A stretch of DNA of 64,000 bases from Salipaludibacillus neizhouensis (GCF_002886185.1 NZ_KZ614146.1:811234-875233), one strand, 5' to 3'. Shown: positions 51,236-60,793, counted from the first letter of the stretch. The notes: generated by a model not told the origin, from the letters alone. Program-made: numbers and translations.

Positions 51236-51907
51236 TTAAGTTAACTTAAGATAGTTCAAATCTTTATTTCTTTGTAATGTTTCCAAAGATTTGACTATTT
51301 CTTTGATAGAATCTACGTCATTACAATCATAATGGTCGATATCCAAATGTAAAATAGGACATTCTTGAAAAGTACCAATCCATTCCTGATACCTGAAATA
51401 TAAATCACTCCAAAATTTATCGGGGGTATTTATTTCCATCTCACGCCCACGAGATTGGATGCGCTGTATAATGCTTTCAAACGAGCCATCGATGTAAATT
51501 AAAACATCTGGTTTTGGAAAATATGGAGACATAACCATAGCTTCAAACAAGGAGCGGTAGGTATCATAGTCGCGGTTTGTCATATTTCCCTGATCATATT
51601 GAAGCTTTGCAAAGATCCCAACATCCTCATAAATACTTCGATCCTGCACATAACCCAAACCTTCTTCGTGCATTTGTTTTTGTTGCTTGAACCTTTCAGC
51701 TAGAAAATACATTTGTAAATGAAAAGACCATTTCTTAAAATCATCATAATAATCTTCTAAATACGGATTTCCATCAACCTTCTCGAATGCAGGTTTAAAA
51801 CCTAGTGCACCCGAAAGTGCGTTGGTTAATGTTGATTTGCCTACACCAACGGTACCGGCTAATGTAATAAGAGATTGTGAATTCAGGTTGTGTTGTATTC
51901 GTTTCAT
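51236..51907 (-). CDS. dck: Deoxyadenosine/deoxycytidine kinase
   Basis: This enzyme phosphorylates deoxyadenosine and deoxycytidine for nucleotide salvage. The 223-residue protein has the P-loop AGTVGVGKSTLT, the DRSIYED motif and the LID arginines in QSRGREMEI. It is very close to B. subtilis YaaG along its whole length. The ATG at 51907 after GGAG was chosen over the GTG at 51916. It lies 23 bases after dgk in the same operon. Confidence 0.94.
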   Translation of the reverse strand: MKRIQHNLNSQSLITLAGTVGVGKSTLTNALSGALGFKPAFEKVDGNPYLEDYYDDFKKWSFHLQMYFLAERFKQQKQMHEEGLGYVQDRSIYEDVGIFAKLQYDQGNMTNRDYDTYRSLFEAMVMSPYFPKPDVLIYIDGSFESIIQRIQSRGREMEINTPDKFWSDLYFRYQEWIGTFQECPILHLDIDHYDCNDVDSIKEIVKSLETLQRNKDLNYLKLT

Positions 51908-51930
51908 AGTTTGCACTCCATAAAATAATT

Positions 51931-52581
51931 TTAGAAAAATGATTGGCGTTTCGTTAAAGCATGGTCGATTTGATCGATTATGCGTTGGAAATCATGGTCA
52001 TTGTGAACAAAATCCATCTCATCGCCATTAAAAGTAAGAATAGGGATATCCGGATAGACCCTCTGGTGATCTTTCATAAATTGTTGATAATCATCAGATA
52101 GTTGCTTTAGGTAATTTGGATCCATTGTTTGTTCCATGCTTCGTCCGCGTAATTTAATACGGTCTAATAACGTTGGAAGACTAGCATGTAGGTGTACAAT
52201 AAGATTTGGTTTAGGTAAATCATCTGTAAGAATATTATAAATGCGATTATATTTATCAAAATGGTGATTAACAAGTGTTTGCTTAGCAAATAAATTATTT
52301 TTAAAAATATGGTAATCGCTAATTACAGGAAGATCTTTTGCCAAATAGTGATTGTATGTATCTTCTAATTGCTTAAATCTATTACAAAGGAAGAACATTT
52401 CTGTTTGAAAACTCCACTCCTCATTGTCTTCATAGAATTTGGTTAAGAATGGATTTTCATCTACTATTTCTTTTAATAAATAATAGTTAAATTTTTCAGC
52501 TATTCGAGTTGCTAATGAGGTTTTTCCAACTCCTATAGGTCCTTCTATAGCAATGAATGGAGCATCAAATTGAGTACTCAC
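51931..52581 (-). CDS. dgk: Deoxyguanosine kinase
   Basis: The 216-residue kinase phosphorylates deoxyguanosine. It has the P-loop EGPIGVGKTSLA, the SDYHIFKN motif (in place of DRS of Dck) and KLRGRSMEQ. The sequence follows B. subtilis YaaF. The start is GTG at 52581, after AAGGGAGG. Order dgk-dck is reversed relative to B. subtilis yaaG-yaaF, and the pair is not next to serS here. Confidence 0.94.
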   Translation of the reverse strand: MSTQFDAPFIAIEGPIGVGKTSLATRIAEKFNYYLLKEIVDENPFLTKFYEDNEEWSFQTEMFFLCNRFKQLEDTYNHYLAKDLPVISDYHIFKNNLFAKQTLVNHHFDKYNRIYNILTDDLPKPNLIVHLHASLPTLLDRIKLRGRSMEQTMDPNYLKQLSDDYQQFMKDHQRVYPDIPILTFNGDEMDFVHNDHDFQRIIDQIDHALTKRQSFF

Positions 52582-52803
52582 AGCAGAAACCTCCCTTCAA
52601 AAATTTTGTCGAATTATAACAGCAACGTTAATTCTACCATATCTGTAGAGTTTTCAAATGCTTTCTAGTAAATTTTTTGCACTAAATGCGATATATTTTC
52701 AAAATGTAGGTCAAAGAATAATATACCTAGGCGTTTTCCTTAACAACTTTTGATATTTATAGTAAAATAGTTATAGAAACTTCTTGATTAAGGGGGCGTG
52801 TAT

Positions 52804-53655
52804 ATGAATACCCAAGTAAAAATAGTAACAGATTCGACATTAGATTTACCTATGGATGTTATTAAAAAACTAGATATTACTATCGTACCTCTAACAGTAA
52901 CTATTGATGGGGAATCTTATTTAGACGGTATTGATATTTCATCATCAGAGTTTTCCAAAATGCTTGTGAACGCAAAAGACGTTCCAGGGAGTTCGCAACC
53001 ATCAACCGGACAATTTCTGGAAGTATATGATCGACTTGGTAAGGATGGGAATCCTATTATTTCGATACATATGACGAGTGGCATGAGTGGAACTTTTAAT
53101 TCTGCTAAAACAGCTTCAGAGATGACAGATCTTGATGTGACTGTTGTAGATTCAAATTTTATATCTGTAGCATTAGGTTTTCAAGTTCGAGAAGCCGCTG
53201 AGATGGCCTTAAAAGGGGCAAATGTTCAAGAAATTTTAGACAGATTAGAACAGGTACGGAAAAATAGTTCACTTTATATCATGGTGGATACATTAGAGTA
53301 CTTGGCAAAAGGCGGAAGAATTGGAAGAGGACGAGCTCTTTTAGGTTCGTTGTTAAAAATAAAGCCAATAGCCTCTTTAGATGATGGTGTTTATACTCCA
53401 ATTAACAAAGTTCGTACATATATGCAAATGATTAAATTTATGAAAAAAAAGTTCGAAGAAGAGACTTCAGGTAAAATAGTAAAAGGAGTAGGAATTGCTC
53501 AAATAGAGGCAAAAGAATTAGCGATTCAATTAAGAGATGTCCTAAGTCAAATGACTGATTTTGAAGACATATTTATTATTGAAACAACACCCATTGTTAG
53601 TACCCACACGGGACCAGGAGCATTGGCATTAATGTATTATTTTGATGATAAATAA
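52804..53655 (+). CDS. DegV family fatty-acid-binding protein
   Basis: DegV (FakB-like) proteins bind a fatty acid and present it to the kinase FakA for use in phospholipid synthesis. The 283-residue protein starts at the ATG at 52804 after AAGGGGGCG. Family features are IVTDSTLDLP at the N terminus, SSQPSTGQFLEVYD, HMTSGMSGTFNSA, YLAKGGRIG and the C-terminal STHTGPGALALMYY, whose His/Thr/Gly contact the carboxylate. Several paralogues usually exist in a genome, so the specific chain-length preference is unknown. Confidence 0.92.
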   Translation: MNTQVKIVTDSTLDLPMDVIKKLDITIVPLTVTIDGESYLDGIDISSSEFSKMLVNAKDVPGSSQPSTGQFLEVYDRLGKDGNPIISIHMTSGMSGTFNSAKTASEMTDLDVTVVDSNFISVALGFQVREAAEMALKGANVQEILDRLEQVRKNSSLYIMVDTLEYLAKGGRIGRGRALLGSLLKIKPIASLDDGVYTPINKVRTYMQMIKFMKKKFEEETSGKIVKGVGIAQIEAKELAIQLRDVLSQMTDFEDIFIIETTPIVSTHTGPGALALMYYFDDK

Positions 53656-53660
53656 TAATG

Positions 53661-53693
53661 AGGTCATGACCATGGTTGGTCATGACCTTTTTT
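53661..53693 (+). terminator. Terminator of the degV gene
   Basis: AGGTCATGACC pairs with GGTCATGACCT, followed by six T. Confidence 0.88.
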
Positions 53694-53694
53694 A

Positions 53695-53848
53695 CAGAAA
53701 GTATAAGATAACAGCTCTATTCATGCTGCACGAATCACAGGGAAACCCACCTCCTTTCGAGTATCACTTATACACACTACGTAGGTGCAACTAGGGGGGG
53801 CGAAATATCACGTTGTATGTAACAAAAGACGCTACGCGTTTTTCTTAA
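53695..53848 (+). repeat. Dispersed structured repeat, copy 8 (long form, decayed)
   Basis: The overall layout is that of copies 7 and 10, but the inner hairpin (GAGTATCACTTA with TAGGTGCAACTA) and outer arms have many mismatches. The tail ACGC-TAC-GCGT plus T run is intact. Confidence 0.75.
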
Positions 53849-53884
53849 CAAAAAAACACAGATGATTAAAAGGAGATGTTAGCC

Positions 53885-54739
53885 TTGGAGAGGACCGGAC
53901 TAGTACTTGAAGGCGGAGGTATGAGAGGTGTTTTTACTGGAGGGATGCTAGAATTTTTTCTCGAAAAAAATATTCACTTTCCTTATATTGTTGGAGTCTC
54001 TGCAGGAGCCTGTAACGCCGCCTCTTATATCTCAAGACAAGCGGGTAGGAATAAATCGATTACTGTAGACTATGCAGACCATCCTGATTATATATCCGTT
54101 AAACGATTAATTCGGTTAGGAGAATTATTCAATATGGATATGATTTTTGATCAGATTCCTAATATCGATAATCCTTTTGATTATAAAGTTTTTTTTGAAT
54201 CAACTCAGAAGTTTGAAATTGGAGTAACGGATTGTCATAGTGGGGAAACGGTTTATTACGAGAAGCAAAAACTAGGAGATAATTTCAATAAAATACTTCG
54301 AGCATCCTCTTCTCTTCCAATGATTGCACCGATTGTCAGTCACGAAGGAAGTTATTATTTAGATGGTGGGATAAGTGATCCGATCCCGATTAACGAATCA
54401 CTTAAACATGATAATCGTAAACATATTATTATTTTGACACAGTGCGAGGGTTATCGGAAAAGCCCATCAAAAAGAGGAATGTGGTATTTTAATCGTAAGT
54501 ACAAAAAGTATCCAGGGCTTATTAATGTAGTAAGAAACCGTTCGAATGTTTATAATACAGCATTAGATAAAGTAAAAAAACTTGAAAAGGAAGGAAAAGC
54601 TTTTATTTTTCGACCGGATCATTTACAAGATGTTGCAAGAGTAGAACGGAATAAAGGGCGTTTACAGGCTTTGTATGATCATGGTTATCAGAAAGCAGAA
54701 GACCGTTTTGAGGAACTGATGAAATTCTTAGATAACTAA
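53885..54739 (+). CDS. Patatin-like phospholipase
   Basis: This is a 284-residue patatin-type serine lipase with the Ser-Asp dyad. The oxyanion loop is LEGGGMRGVFTGG, the nucleophile motif is VGVSAGACNAASY (G-x-S-x-G), and the aspartate is in YLDGGISDPIPI. The frame's ATG at 53876 directly abuts its GGAG, whereas TTG at 53885 is nine bases away from AAAAGGAG and gives MERTGLVLEGGG, so TTG is preferred. Substrates and role are unknown; the family includes RssA-like regulators. Confidence 0.88.
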   Translation: MERTGLVLEGGGMRGVFTGGMLEFFLEKNIHFPYIVGVSAGACNAASYISRQAGRNKSITVDYADHPDYISVKRLIRLGELFNMDMIFDQIPNIDNPFDYKVFFESTQKFEIGVTDCHSGETVYYEKQKLGDNFNKILRASSSLPMIAPIVSHEGSYYLDGGISDPIPINESLKHDNRKHIIILTQCEGYRKSPSKRGMWYFNRKYKKYPGLINVVRNRSNVYNTALDKVKKLEKEGKAFIFRPDHLQDVARVERNKGRLQALYDHGYQKAEDRFEELMKFLDN

Positions 54740-54851
54740 TTGGGATTTTACTTTGAACGGGGTTTTAAAGTGGTTTCCAGTGTTAAAGAGAAGCAAAAAG
54801 GGTATGGAAAAGTGGCTACGGTCGAGATAAATTAAAAGGAGAGGCTGAGTC

Positions 54852-55022
54852 ATGGTATTAACTGACAAAGAGAAAAAATTACTTATACGAGTGTTAAAAA
54901 AAGAAAAAATCAAAGTCTTTGGAAAAAAAGAGAAAAAAGATGATGTATCTGCTTTATTAGACAAATTAGAACAAAGTGCCAGAAACGAGAAGGTAAACAA
55001 AGTTAAGCCTTCTAAACTTTAA
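54852..55022 (+). CDS. Small lysine-rich protein (56 aa)
   Basis: The short frame starts at an ATG after AAAAGGAGAGG, a strong site. The 56-residue product is rich in Lys, Glu and Leu (KEKKLLIRVLKKEKIKVF; DDVSALLDKLEQSARNEK), probably two helices, with a basic C terminus. No family is recognised. Its good ribosome site and isolation suggest a real gene. Confidence 0.65.
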   Translation: MVLTDKEKKLLIRVLKKEKIKVFGKKEKKDDVSALLDKLEQSARNEKVNKVKPSKL

Positions 55023-55206
55023 CTAGGAAAATAAAGACATTTAGCACATGAAAAAGAGAGCGAATCCATTAATAATCCTTTTTTCTTTCTTTTATCTAGA
55101 ATGATTTTCTTGTATACTATAAGTTGGTACATATTGAGAATAATTAAATTTAAATGAGAGTAAATCTTACGCAGGGGATACTTTTAGTTATAAGGAGATT
55201 AAATGA

Positions 55207-55752
55207 ATGAAAAAGTTTTGGGAAAAAATTGTCCATTATCATGTGAGAACAGTGATAGTTGTGACAATTATAGTAAATGTATTAATTGCTATTCTTTCTT
55301 TTTTACCAGGATACGTAGGGGAACTTCCTAATTGGATTACCCGCTTACCCCTATTAAATGCTAGTATGAATTCTCTGACATTTATTTTTTTACTATTGGC
55401 TTTAATAGCGATACTAAAAGGAAAGATTCTACTTCATCAACGGTTTATATACGCAGCTTTTACGACAACCTCGATTTTCCTTATCTCGTATATAACGTTT
55501 CACTTCACAGCAGAATCGACTCCTTACGGTGGTACAGGTATACTTGCAATTTTTTATTATGTCATTTTAATTTCTCATATTATCTTAGCAGTTGTTATTG
55601 TACCATTAGCATTAATGGCCTTTTTCACCGGCATTAAAGATATGCGTGAAACTCATAAAAAATGGGTACACTGGACAATGCCATTGTGGCTTTATGTCAG
55701 TGCAACAGGCGTATTAGTTTACGTCATGATTTCTCCATACTATACCTTTTAA
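55207..55752 (+). CDS. DUF420 membrane protein (YozB/CtaM-like)
   Basis: This 181-residue protein has five membrane helices and belongs to DUF420. Conserved residues include histidines in LLHQRFIYAAFTTTSIF, FHFTAESTPYGG and HIILAVVIVPLALM, and the closing KWVHWTMPLWLYVSATGVLVYVM. The S. aureus member CtaM is needed for maturation of quinol oxidase, and B. subtilis YozB is similar. A role in terminal oxidase assembly is therefore likely. AAGGAGATT precedes the ATG. Confidence 0.9.
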   Translation: MKKFWEKIVHYHVRTVIVVTIIVNVLIAILSFLPGYVGELPNWITRLPLLNASMNSLTFIFLLLALIAILKGKILLHQRFIYAAFTTTSIFLISYITFHFTAESTPYGGTGILAIFYYVILISHIILAVVIVPLALMAFFTGIKDMRETHKKWVHWTMPLWLYVSATGVLVYVMISPYYTF

Positions 55753-55759
55753 TAATTGG

Positions 55760-55800
55760 GCATGTCCAAACGAGTTATTTTACTCGGGACATGCTTTTTT
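55760..55800 (+). terminator. Terminator of the DUF420 gene
   Basis: GCATGTCC and ACGAGT pair with ACTCG and GGACATGC, followed by six T. Confidence 0.85.
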
Positions 55801-55871
55801 CTTGGTCACATATCTTCTTTATTTTTGTGCATGCTATGAAAGTGAATTTGACTAAAGAGGAGGAATCCTGC

Positions 55872-57668
55872 GTGAATCGGACATATCGATTATCTATATT
55901 TTTTAGCGTATTTCTTATAATTCTGGTAAGTATATTCTTTCGTTCAGAACACTTGGAACAGTCTGAAGGTACTTCTTCCAACCAAAAAGCAATGAATAAT
56001 TTACAGGCGGAGGATCTGATAATGACTATCGATTTGTTTATGAATCAAGTCAAGCAAGATTTACTGGGGTGGGAACAGATAAGAAAACAGTCTGATAATA
56101 CAGAATGGATAGTGGAAGAACTGAATCATCATGATCATATTGAAGCATATGCTGTGCTTGATCGGAATACCAAAAAAATAAAAGAAGAAATCGGTGATAT
56201 TTCAGCGGAGTCTCTCGATAAAATACCTAATGATGAGCAAGATTATCTGGATGAATGGTATACCTCTGATCCATATATTATCAAAGGTTCAAAGAAAATG
56301 CTTATCTCCCATCAACAGGAACACGAGCTTATTGTTTCTGAAGTTGATATAAGTTTTGTTGAGCATTTTGTGAAGGATTTTGCGGCTTTATCAGACCGGG
56401 AAGGAAGTTTTGTGCTGGGTAATTCAAATATAGATGTTTCATTCGCCAGCCAAGATATGCAAAGCAATGAAAATATTATAAGTAAAAAAGTTCCTGGTTT
56501 GGATTGGAATCTGTACCTTGAGTCAGAGCCTTCAAATGAGACAAGAACGGAAGAAAAAAAGGGAGAAGTTGTAGTTACTCTATCTGATGGTGTTTCCCCG
56601 GAGCAATGGGTGGAGGATCATGAGGTTGTTTTGTTAGATCAACTTGATAAAACAATCGTTGTTAGAGACTTAACGAAAAATGCAACGGAAATGATGGATG
56701 ATTGGTTTGGGGATTCTTCTGTAAAATATATGGAACCAAATTATGTGTATGAAAAGCAGGCTAGTTACAACCATAGTCCAACGAAGAGAGGTGCTGTCGG
56801 TCAGACAGAAGCAATGTTACCAAATGATGAGTTTTATGATCTCTACCAGTGGAACTTTAAAATGTTGGGTTTAGAAAATGCTTGGGGTTCCACAACCGGA
56901 GCCTTTGATGTCCCTGTTGCAATTTTAGACAGTGGGATTGATCCGACACATCTTGATCTAGAACAGCGAATTTCATCTGGATACAATGCATTCGAAGATA
57001 ATGACTCTTATCAAGATGAAAATGGTCATGGTACGCACGTGGCTGGAATATTTGGGGCTGTGACGAACAATTCCGATGGAGTTGCAGGTGTTACATGGGA
57101 AAATCCTATTATGGCTGTAAAGGTGTTGGATCATGATGCATTAGGAAATTCTTTTTCGATTGCGAAAGGGATAAAGTGGGCAACTGATAACGGTGCGAAG
57201 GTAATGAATTTAAGCCTTGGCGATGCGCATAGCTCCGAAGTATTACATGATGCGATCAAGTATGCCTATAATAATGATGTGGTTATAATTGCAGCCACTG
57301 GTAATGAAAACGTAGAAGATGCAATGTTTCCCGCAGGTTATAAAGAAGTTTTGGCTGTAGGTTCTGTTAATCAACAGAATGAACGAAGTGTGTTCTCTAA
57401 TTATGGAAATCATGTGGATGTTGTTGCTCCTGGTGAACATATTCCTAGTACGTACATGGGGGATGAGTATGTGATGATGAGTGGTACTTCTATGGCAGCC
57501 CCACATGTTACAGGAATAGCAGCCCTGTTAAGATCTAAAGAACCTGACTTAACCAACGAAGAAGTTTACCAACGAATTCGAGATACTGCATTAGATCTAG
57601 GGGCAGTTGGATTTGATCGTTATTATGGCTATGGCGAAATTGATACAAGCCGGCTATTTGCTAACTAA
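55872..57668 (+). CDS. Membrane-anchored subtilisin-like serine protease with N-terminal sensor-like region
   Basis: The 598-residue protein starts at GTG 55872, after GAGGAGG. A membrane anchor or signal occupies about residues 6-25. Residues 30-220 form an extracellular region unlike a subtilisin propeptide. A propeptide-like segment (GEVVVTLSDGVSPEQWVEDHEV, about 240-300) follows, then the S8 catalytic domain with Asp353 (AILDSGID), His386 (NGHGTHVAG) and Ser540 (GTSMAAPHV). The frame continues upstream to 55662 over the DUF420 gene, but this is not used. It ends eight bases inside the convergent Spo0E-like gene. Confidence 0.93.
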   Translation: MNRTYRLSIFFSVFLIILVSIFFRSEHLEQSEGTSSNQKAMNNLQAEDLIMTIDLFMNQVKQDLLGWEQIRKQSDNTEWIVEELNHHDHIEAYAVLDRNTKKIKEEIGDISAESLDKIPNDEQDYLDEWYTSDPYIIKGSKKMLISHQQEHELIVSEVDISFVEHFVKDFAALSDREGSFVLGNSNIDVSFASQDMQSNENIISKKVPGLDWNLYLESEPSNETRTEEKKGEVVVTLSDGVSPEQWVEDHEVVLLDQLDKTIVVRDLTKNATEMMDDWFGDSSVKYMEPNYVYEKQASYNHSPTKRGAVGQTEAMLPNDEFYDLYQWNFKMLGLENAWGSTTGAFDVPVAILDSGIDPTHLDLEQRISSGYNAFEDNDSYQDENGHGTHVAGIFGAVTNNSDGVAGVTWENPIMAVKVLDHDALGNSFSIAKGIKWATDNGAKVMNLSLGDAHSSEVLHDAIKYAYNNDVVIIAATGNENVEDAMFPAGYKEVLAVGSVNQQNERSVFSNYGNHVDVVAPGEHIPSTYMGDEYVMMSGTSMAAPHVTGIAALLRSKEPDLTNEEVYQRIRDTALDLGAVGFDRYYGYGEIDTSRLFAN

Positions 57669-57825
57669 CTATTTGAGTTCGTTCATTTGATAAATCATTA
57701 ATTTGGTGATATAAGATAAGCTCGTCCAATTCTTGCGAACAACGGATGACTCGTCTGGAGGATAAACCATATTTGAATGCAATGAAGTGCAGTTCCTTTC
57801 GTTTCGTTTCAATTAAATCTAACAT
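57661..57825 (-). CDS. Spo0E-like sporulation regulatory protein
   Basis: The 54-residue protein carries the Spo0E signature: MLDLIETKRKELHFIAFKYGL, then SQELDELILYH. Spo0E-type proteins dephosphorylate Spo0A-P and delay sporulation; the SQELD motif supplies the key Asp. The ATG at 57825 lies seven bases after AAAGGAG; in-frame ATGs upstream (57831, 57846) overlap that site. Its stop overlaps the end of the protease gene by eight bases. Confidence 0.88.
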   Translation of the reverse strand: MLDLIETKRKELHFIAFKYGLSSRRVIRCSQELDELILYHQINDLSNERTQIVS

Positions 57826-58283
57826 ACCCATACTCCTTTCCAGCATAGAATATATATATTATCTTACAAAAAAGTGCAAAATGGAAGCCATTCTCCATAA
57901 TATGTCAAAAGAATTGCAAAGTATGTTTATTTTTATCTCTTTCGACATTAATTATAGGGTAAAATCTTAGTATAAGAGGTAATTGTTTATTATCTGTAGG
58001 AAGTATTCTTTAAAAGCCGGCTGTATTTTCAACTCTTTTTTATACAATTGTATAAAGAATGAGTTGATTTTTTAGTTTGGTTGTATTCTCAGCGGATAAT
58101 ATCCTTAAAGGATGAATTTTGTTCAAAATTGCATTACACTTAATGTTAGTAGGAGAACCACTTATTTAAGGCTTCGAGATTTATTGTTAAAATCCCTGCG
58201 GTTTCTACGTTGCTCGTAGGACAAGACCGAACTATGAACAATAGCTTTTGGGATTTCTATTTATAAGAAACCGAGGTGATAAA
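57826..58283. other. Intergenic region, nothing recognised
   Basis: This 458-base A/T-rich gap has no frame with a ribosome site, no repeat copy and no clear RNA. A small G/C-richer patch (58195-58230, CCCTGCGGTTTCTACG) has no pairing partner I can see. The promoter of the aldehyde dehydrogenase gene must lie here. Confidence 0.5.
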
Positions 58284-59705
58284 ATGATTAAACGAAATCT
58301 TTTTATTGGCGGAGAATGGATTGAACCTGAATTTTATCAGGATCGCTACTCCCCATTTACGAATGAGAAAATAGCAGAGGTACCTCTGGCAACAATCCGA
58401 GAAGTCGATGCTGCCCTCGAATCTGCACATAATGTTAAGCGATTGTTTAAGAAAATGCCCGCCCATAAGAGAGCAGATATTTTAGAGAATGTTGTAAATC
58501 TTATAGAAGAAAATAGAGAAGAATGTGCCAGGCTTATTGCAATGGAGGCAGCAAAACCGATTCAAATAGCACGTGGGGAAGTAACCAGAACGATGATGAC
58601 TTATAAATTTGCAAGTGAAGAGGCAAGGAGAATGCCCAATGAATTTATAAATATGGATGCTGCTCCAGGTGGTGAAAACCGTGTTGCCTATACTATAAGA
58701 GAACCTGCGGGAGTAGTCGCTGCAATTACTCCATTCAACTTTCCGATGAATTTAGTGGCCCACAAAGTGGGACCTGCTATTGCGTCAGGTAATCCTATAG
58801 TACTTAAACCTGCTTCACAAACACCTCTCTCAGCATATTTTATAGCGGAACTTTTTGATAAAGCAGGACTTCCTAAAGGGATGTTAAATGTAATAACCGG
58901 AAAGGGCAGTGTTGTGGGGGAGGCATTAGTAACGGATTCAAGGACCTCTGTCGTAACCTTCACAGGAAGTGCTGAAGTGGGAATTGCAATGAGAAATAAA
59001 GCTGGTTTAAAAAAGATGACATTGGAGCTGGGTTCTAATTCGGCAATTATCATCGATGAGGGAGTAAATCTTGCTGAAATTGTTGATCGAATTGTCACTG
59101 GATGTTTTGCATTCCAAGGGCAAGTTTGTATTTCCGTTCAAAGAATTTACGTTCATGAGTCAATTAAGAAGGATTTATTGAAAAAAATGAAAGCTAGACT
59201 AGAGAAGTATATTTTTGGGGATCCATTAGATGATGCAACTGAAATGTCAGCAATGATTTCACCCGAAGATAAAGATCGGGTGTTATCCTGGATACATGAA
59301 GCAGTAGACGAAGGTGCTAATGTGATCACAGGTGGCGAATCCGAAGGTAATATGATCCAACCGACAATCTTGGACAATGTTCACTCTAAAATGAAAGTTT
59401 CTTGTGAAGAAATATTTGGACCGGTAGTAACGGTAACTTCTTTCATAGAATGGCAAGAAGCGATTGACTATGTGAATGAGTCAGAATACGGTCTACAGGC
59501 TGGCGTTTATACTGATAATTTGAAACGAGCCTTTTATGCTTCTGAGGAACTTGAAGTAGGAGGCGTGATGATCAATGACTTTCCATCGTTTCGACTTGAC
59601 CATATGCCGTACGGTGGCGTTAAAAAAAGCGGAATGGGAAGAGAAGGTATTAAATATGCCATCGAAGAAATGACAGAAATGAAACTTGTAACTTTTAAAA
59701 AATAA
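58284..59705 (+). CDS. NAD(P)-dependent aldehyde dehydrogenase
   Basis: The 473-residue protein is a typical ALDH superfamily enzyme. The N-terminal stretch LFIGGEWIEPEFYQDRYSPF, the NFPMNLVAHKVGPAIASGNP segment, the catalytic Glu in LELGSNSAI and the nucleophilic Cys in FQGQVCISVQRIYVHES are all present, followed by EEIFGPVVTVT. The ATG at 58284 after CCGAGGTG is chosen over an open upstream frame. It resembles the lactaldehyde/phosphonate-semialdehyde branch; the substrate cannot be fixed from sequence. Followed by a terminator and a truncated repeat. Confidence 0.92.
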   Translation: MIKRNLFIGGEWIEPEFYQDRYSPFTNEKIAEVPLATIREVDAALESAHNVKRLFKKMPAHKRADILENVVNLIEENREECARLIAMEAAKPIQIARGEVTRTMMTYKFASEEARRMPNEFINMDAAPGGENRVAYTIREPAGVVAAITPFNFPMNLVAHKVGPAIASGNPIVLKPASQTPLSAYFIAELFDKAGLPKGMLNVITGKGSVVGEALVTDSRTSVVTFTGSAEVGIAMRNKAGLKKMTLELGSNSAIIIDEGVNLAEIVDRIVTGCFAFQGQVCISVQRIYVHESIKKDLLKKMKARLEKYIFGDPLDDATEMSAMISPEDKDRVLSWIHEAVDEGANVITGGESEGNMIQPTILDNVHSKMKVSCEEIFGPVVTVTSFIEWQEAIDYVNESEYGLQAGVYTDNLKRAFYASEELEVGGVMINDFPSFRLDHMPYGGVKKSGMGREGIKYAIEEMTEMKLVTFKK

Positions 59706-59728
59706 AAAGACTTTTTAAAGGTTACACC

Positions 59729-59782
59729 AGAAAGTATAAGATGACAGCTCCTTTACGCCACACGCACATCAACGGAATGTGA
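59729..59782 (+). repeat. Dispersed structured repeat, copy 9 (5' fragment)
   Basis: AGTATAAGATGACAGCTCCTTTACGCCACACG matches the left end of copies 7 and 8. The right half is missing and is replaced by an unrelated terminator. Confidence 0.7.
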
Positions 59783-59787
59783 AATGT

Positions 59788-59833
59788 AAAAACTAGACTA
59801 TTGCTTACTACAAGCTTTAGTCTAGTTTTTTTG
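59788..59833 (+). terminator. Terminator of the aldehyde dehydrogenase gene
   Basis: AAAACTAGACTA pairs with TAGTCTAGTTTT, followed by T; loop about 17 bases. Confidence 0.85.
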
Positions 59834-59991
59834 GTTTTTCTGTGTTGATCAGGCAAAGATTCGTGGGCAACTCCCAGTAAATAGAAATTTACCTATTAAT
59901 CTACTAACGACATTCTAATCCTTGCTCTATTAATATATATAAAGTGACCCATCAACATACCTTTTGAAAAAACTTTTAAGGAGATGTTTTC

Positions 59992-60750
59992 ATGAAAAAA
60001 TTTCTTATTCTAAGTATATTAGCAGGTGCCATTTATTTTTCAGTTCCTAGTGAATCTTTTGCATCTTCATACAAAGTGAAAGAAGGAGACAGCCTTTATT
60101 TTTTAAGTCAGCGTTATGGTATATCTATCACTGAATTGAAAAACGAAAATAATCTGTTAACTAACGAAATAATTTCAGGGGACTATCTTGTTATTCCTAC
60201 TAATGCAAAACACTCTCACACGGTTAAACCTGGGGAATCTTTGTGGAGCATTGCGACAAAGTATGGAATGACGATTGCACAGCTACAACAGAAAAATTAC
60301 TTATCATCTTTTATTGTATATCCTGGACAAGCATTAGCTGTATCTGGAAAGGGAGTTAAAATTTCAAATCATGGATTTAGTGAGGAAGAGAGAAACCTAT
60401 TAGCACGCCTCGTTCAATCTGAAGCTAAAGGGGAGCCTTTTAAAGGCAAAGTAGCCGTTGCAGCAGTTGTCTTAAATAGAATGGCGCATAAAGATTTTCC
60501 ATTCAATATTAAAGAAGTCATATATGAAACGCATGACTCAGGAAGAATATTTGCTTTTGAACCCGTTCAAAATGGAGAAATAACTCGTCATGCAGATCAA
60601 GAATCTATCCGAGCGGTCGAAGAAGCAATGAATGGGTATGATCCTACCAATGGGGCAGTTTATTTCTTTAATCCGACTACTTCCACTTCCAAATGGATTG
60701 AATCGAGAGTAGTAAGACAACGTATAGGTAATCATGTATTTAGTTTCTAG
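59992..60750 (+). CDS. Cell-wall hydrolase: two LysM domains plus SleB/CwlJ domain
   Basis: The 252-residue exported protein has a signal peptide (residues 1-24, cleaved near SFASS), two LysM peptidoglycan-binding domains (YKVKEGDSLYFLSQRYGI and HTVKPGESLWSIATKYGM) and a C-terminal Hydrolase_2 domain of the SleB/CwlJ type from about residue 130 (LARLVQSEAKGEPFKGKVAVAAVVLNRM, with the likely catalytic Glu in QSEAKGE). This is the layout of YkvT and spore-cortex lytic enzymes. It may act in germination or growth; sequence alone does not decide. AAGGAGATG precedes the ATG. Confidence 0.92.
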   Translation: MKKFLILSILAGAIYFSVPSESFASSYKVKEGDSLYFLSQRYGISITELKNENNLLTNEIISGDYLVIPTNAKHSHTVKPGESLWSIATKYGMTIAQLQQKNYLSSFIVYPGQALAVSGKGVKISNHGFSEEERNLLARLVQSEAKGEPFKGKVAVAAVVLNRMAHKDFPFNIKEVIYETHDSGRIFAFEPVQNGEITRHADQESIRAVEEAMNGYDPTNGAVYFFNPTTSTSKWIESRVVRQRIGNHVFSF

Positions 60751-60760
60751 AGAATACTGA

Positions 60761-60793
60761 AAAGAGGCATCCAAAATAGGATGCCTCTTTTTA
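60761..60793. terminator. Terminator after the cell-wall hydrolase gene
   Basis: AAAGAGGCATCC pairs with GGATGCCTCTTT, followed by TT. It lies between convergent genes and may serve acsA as well. Confidence 0.8.

Noticed and set aside
55662-55871. Longer start for the subtilisin gene overlapping the DUF420 gene
   Set aside because: It would cross a strong terminator, and GTG 55872 has an excellent ribosome site and signal-anchor.
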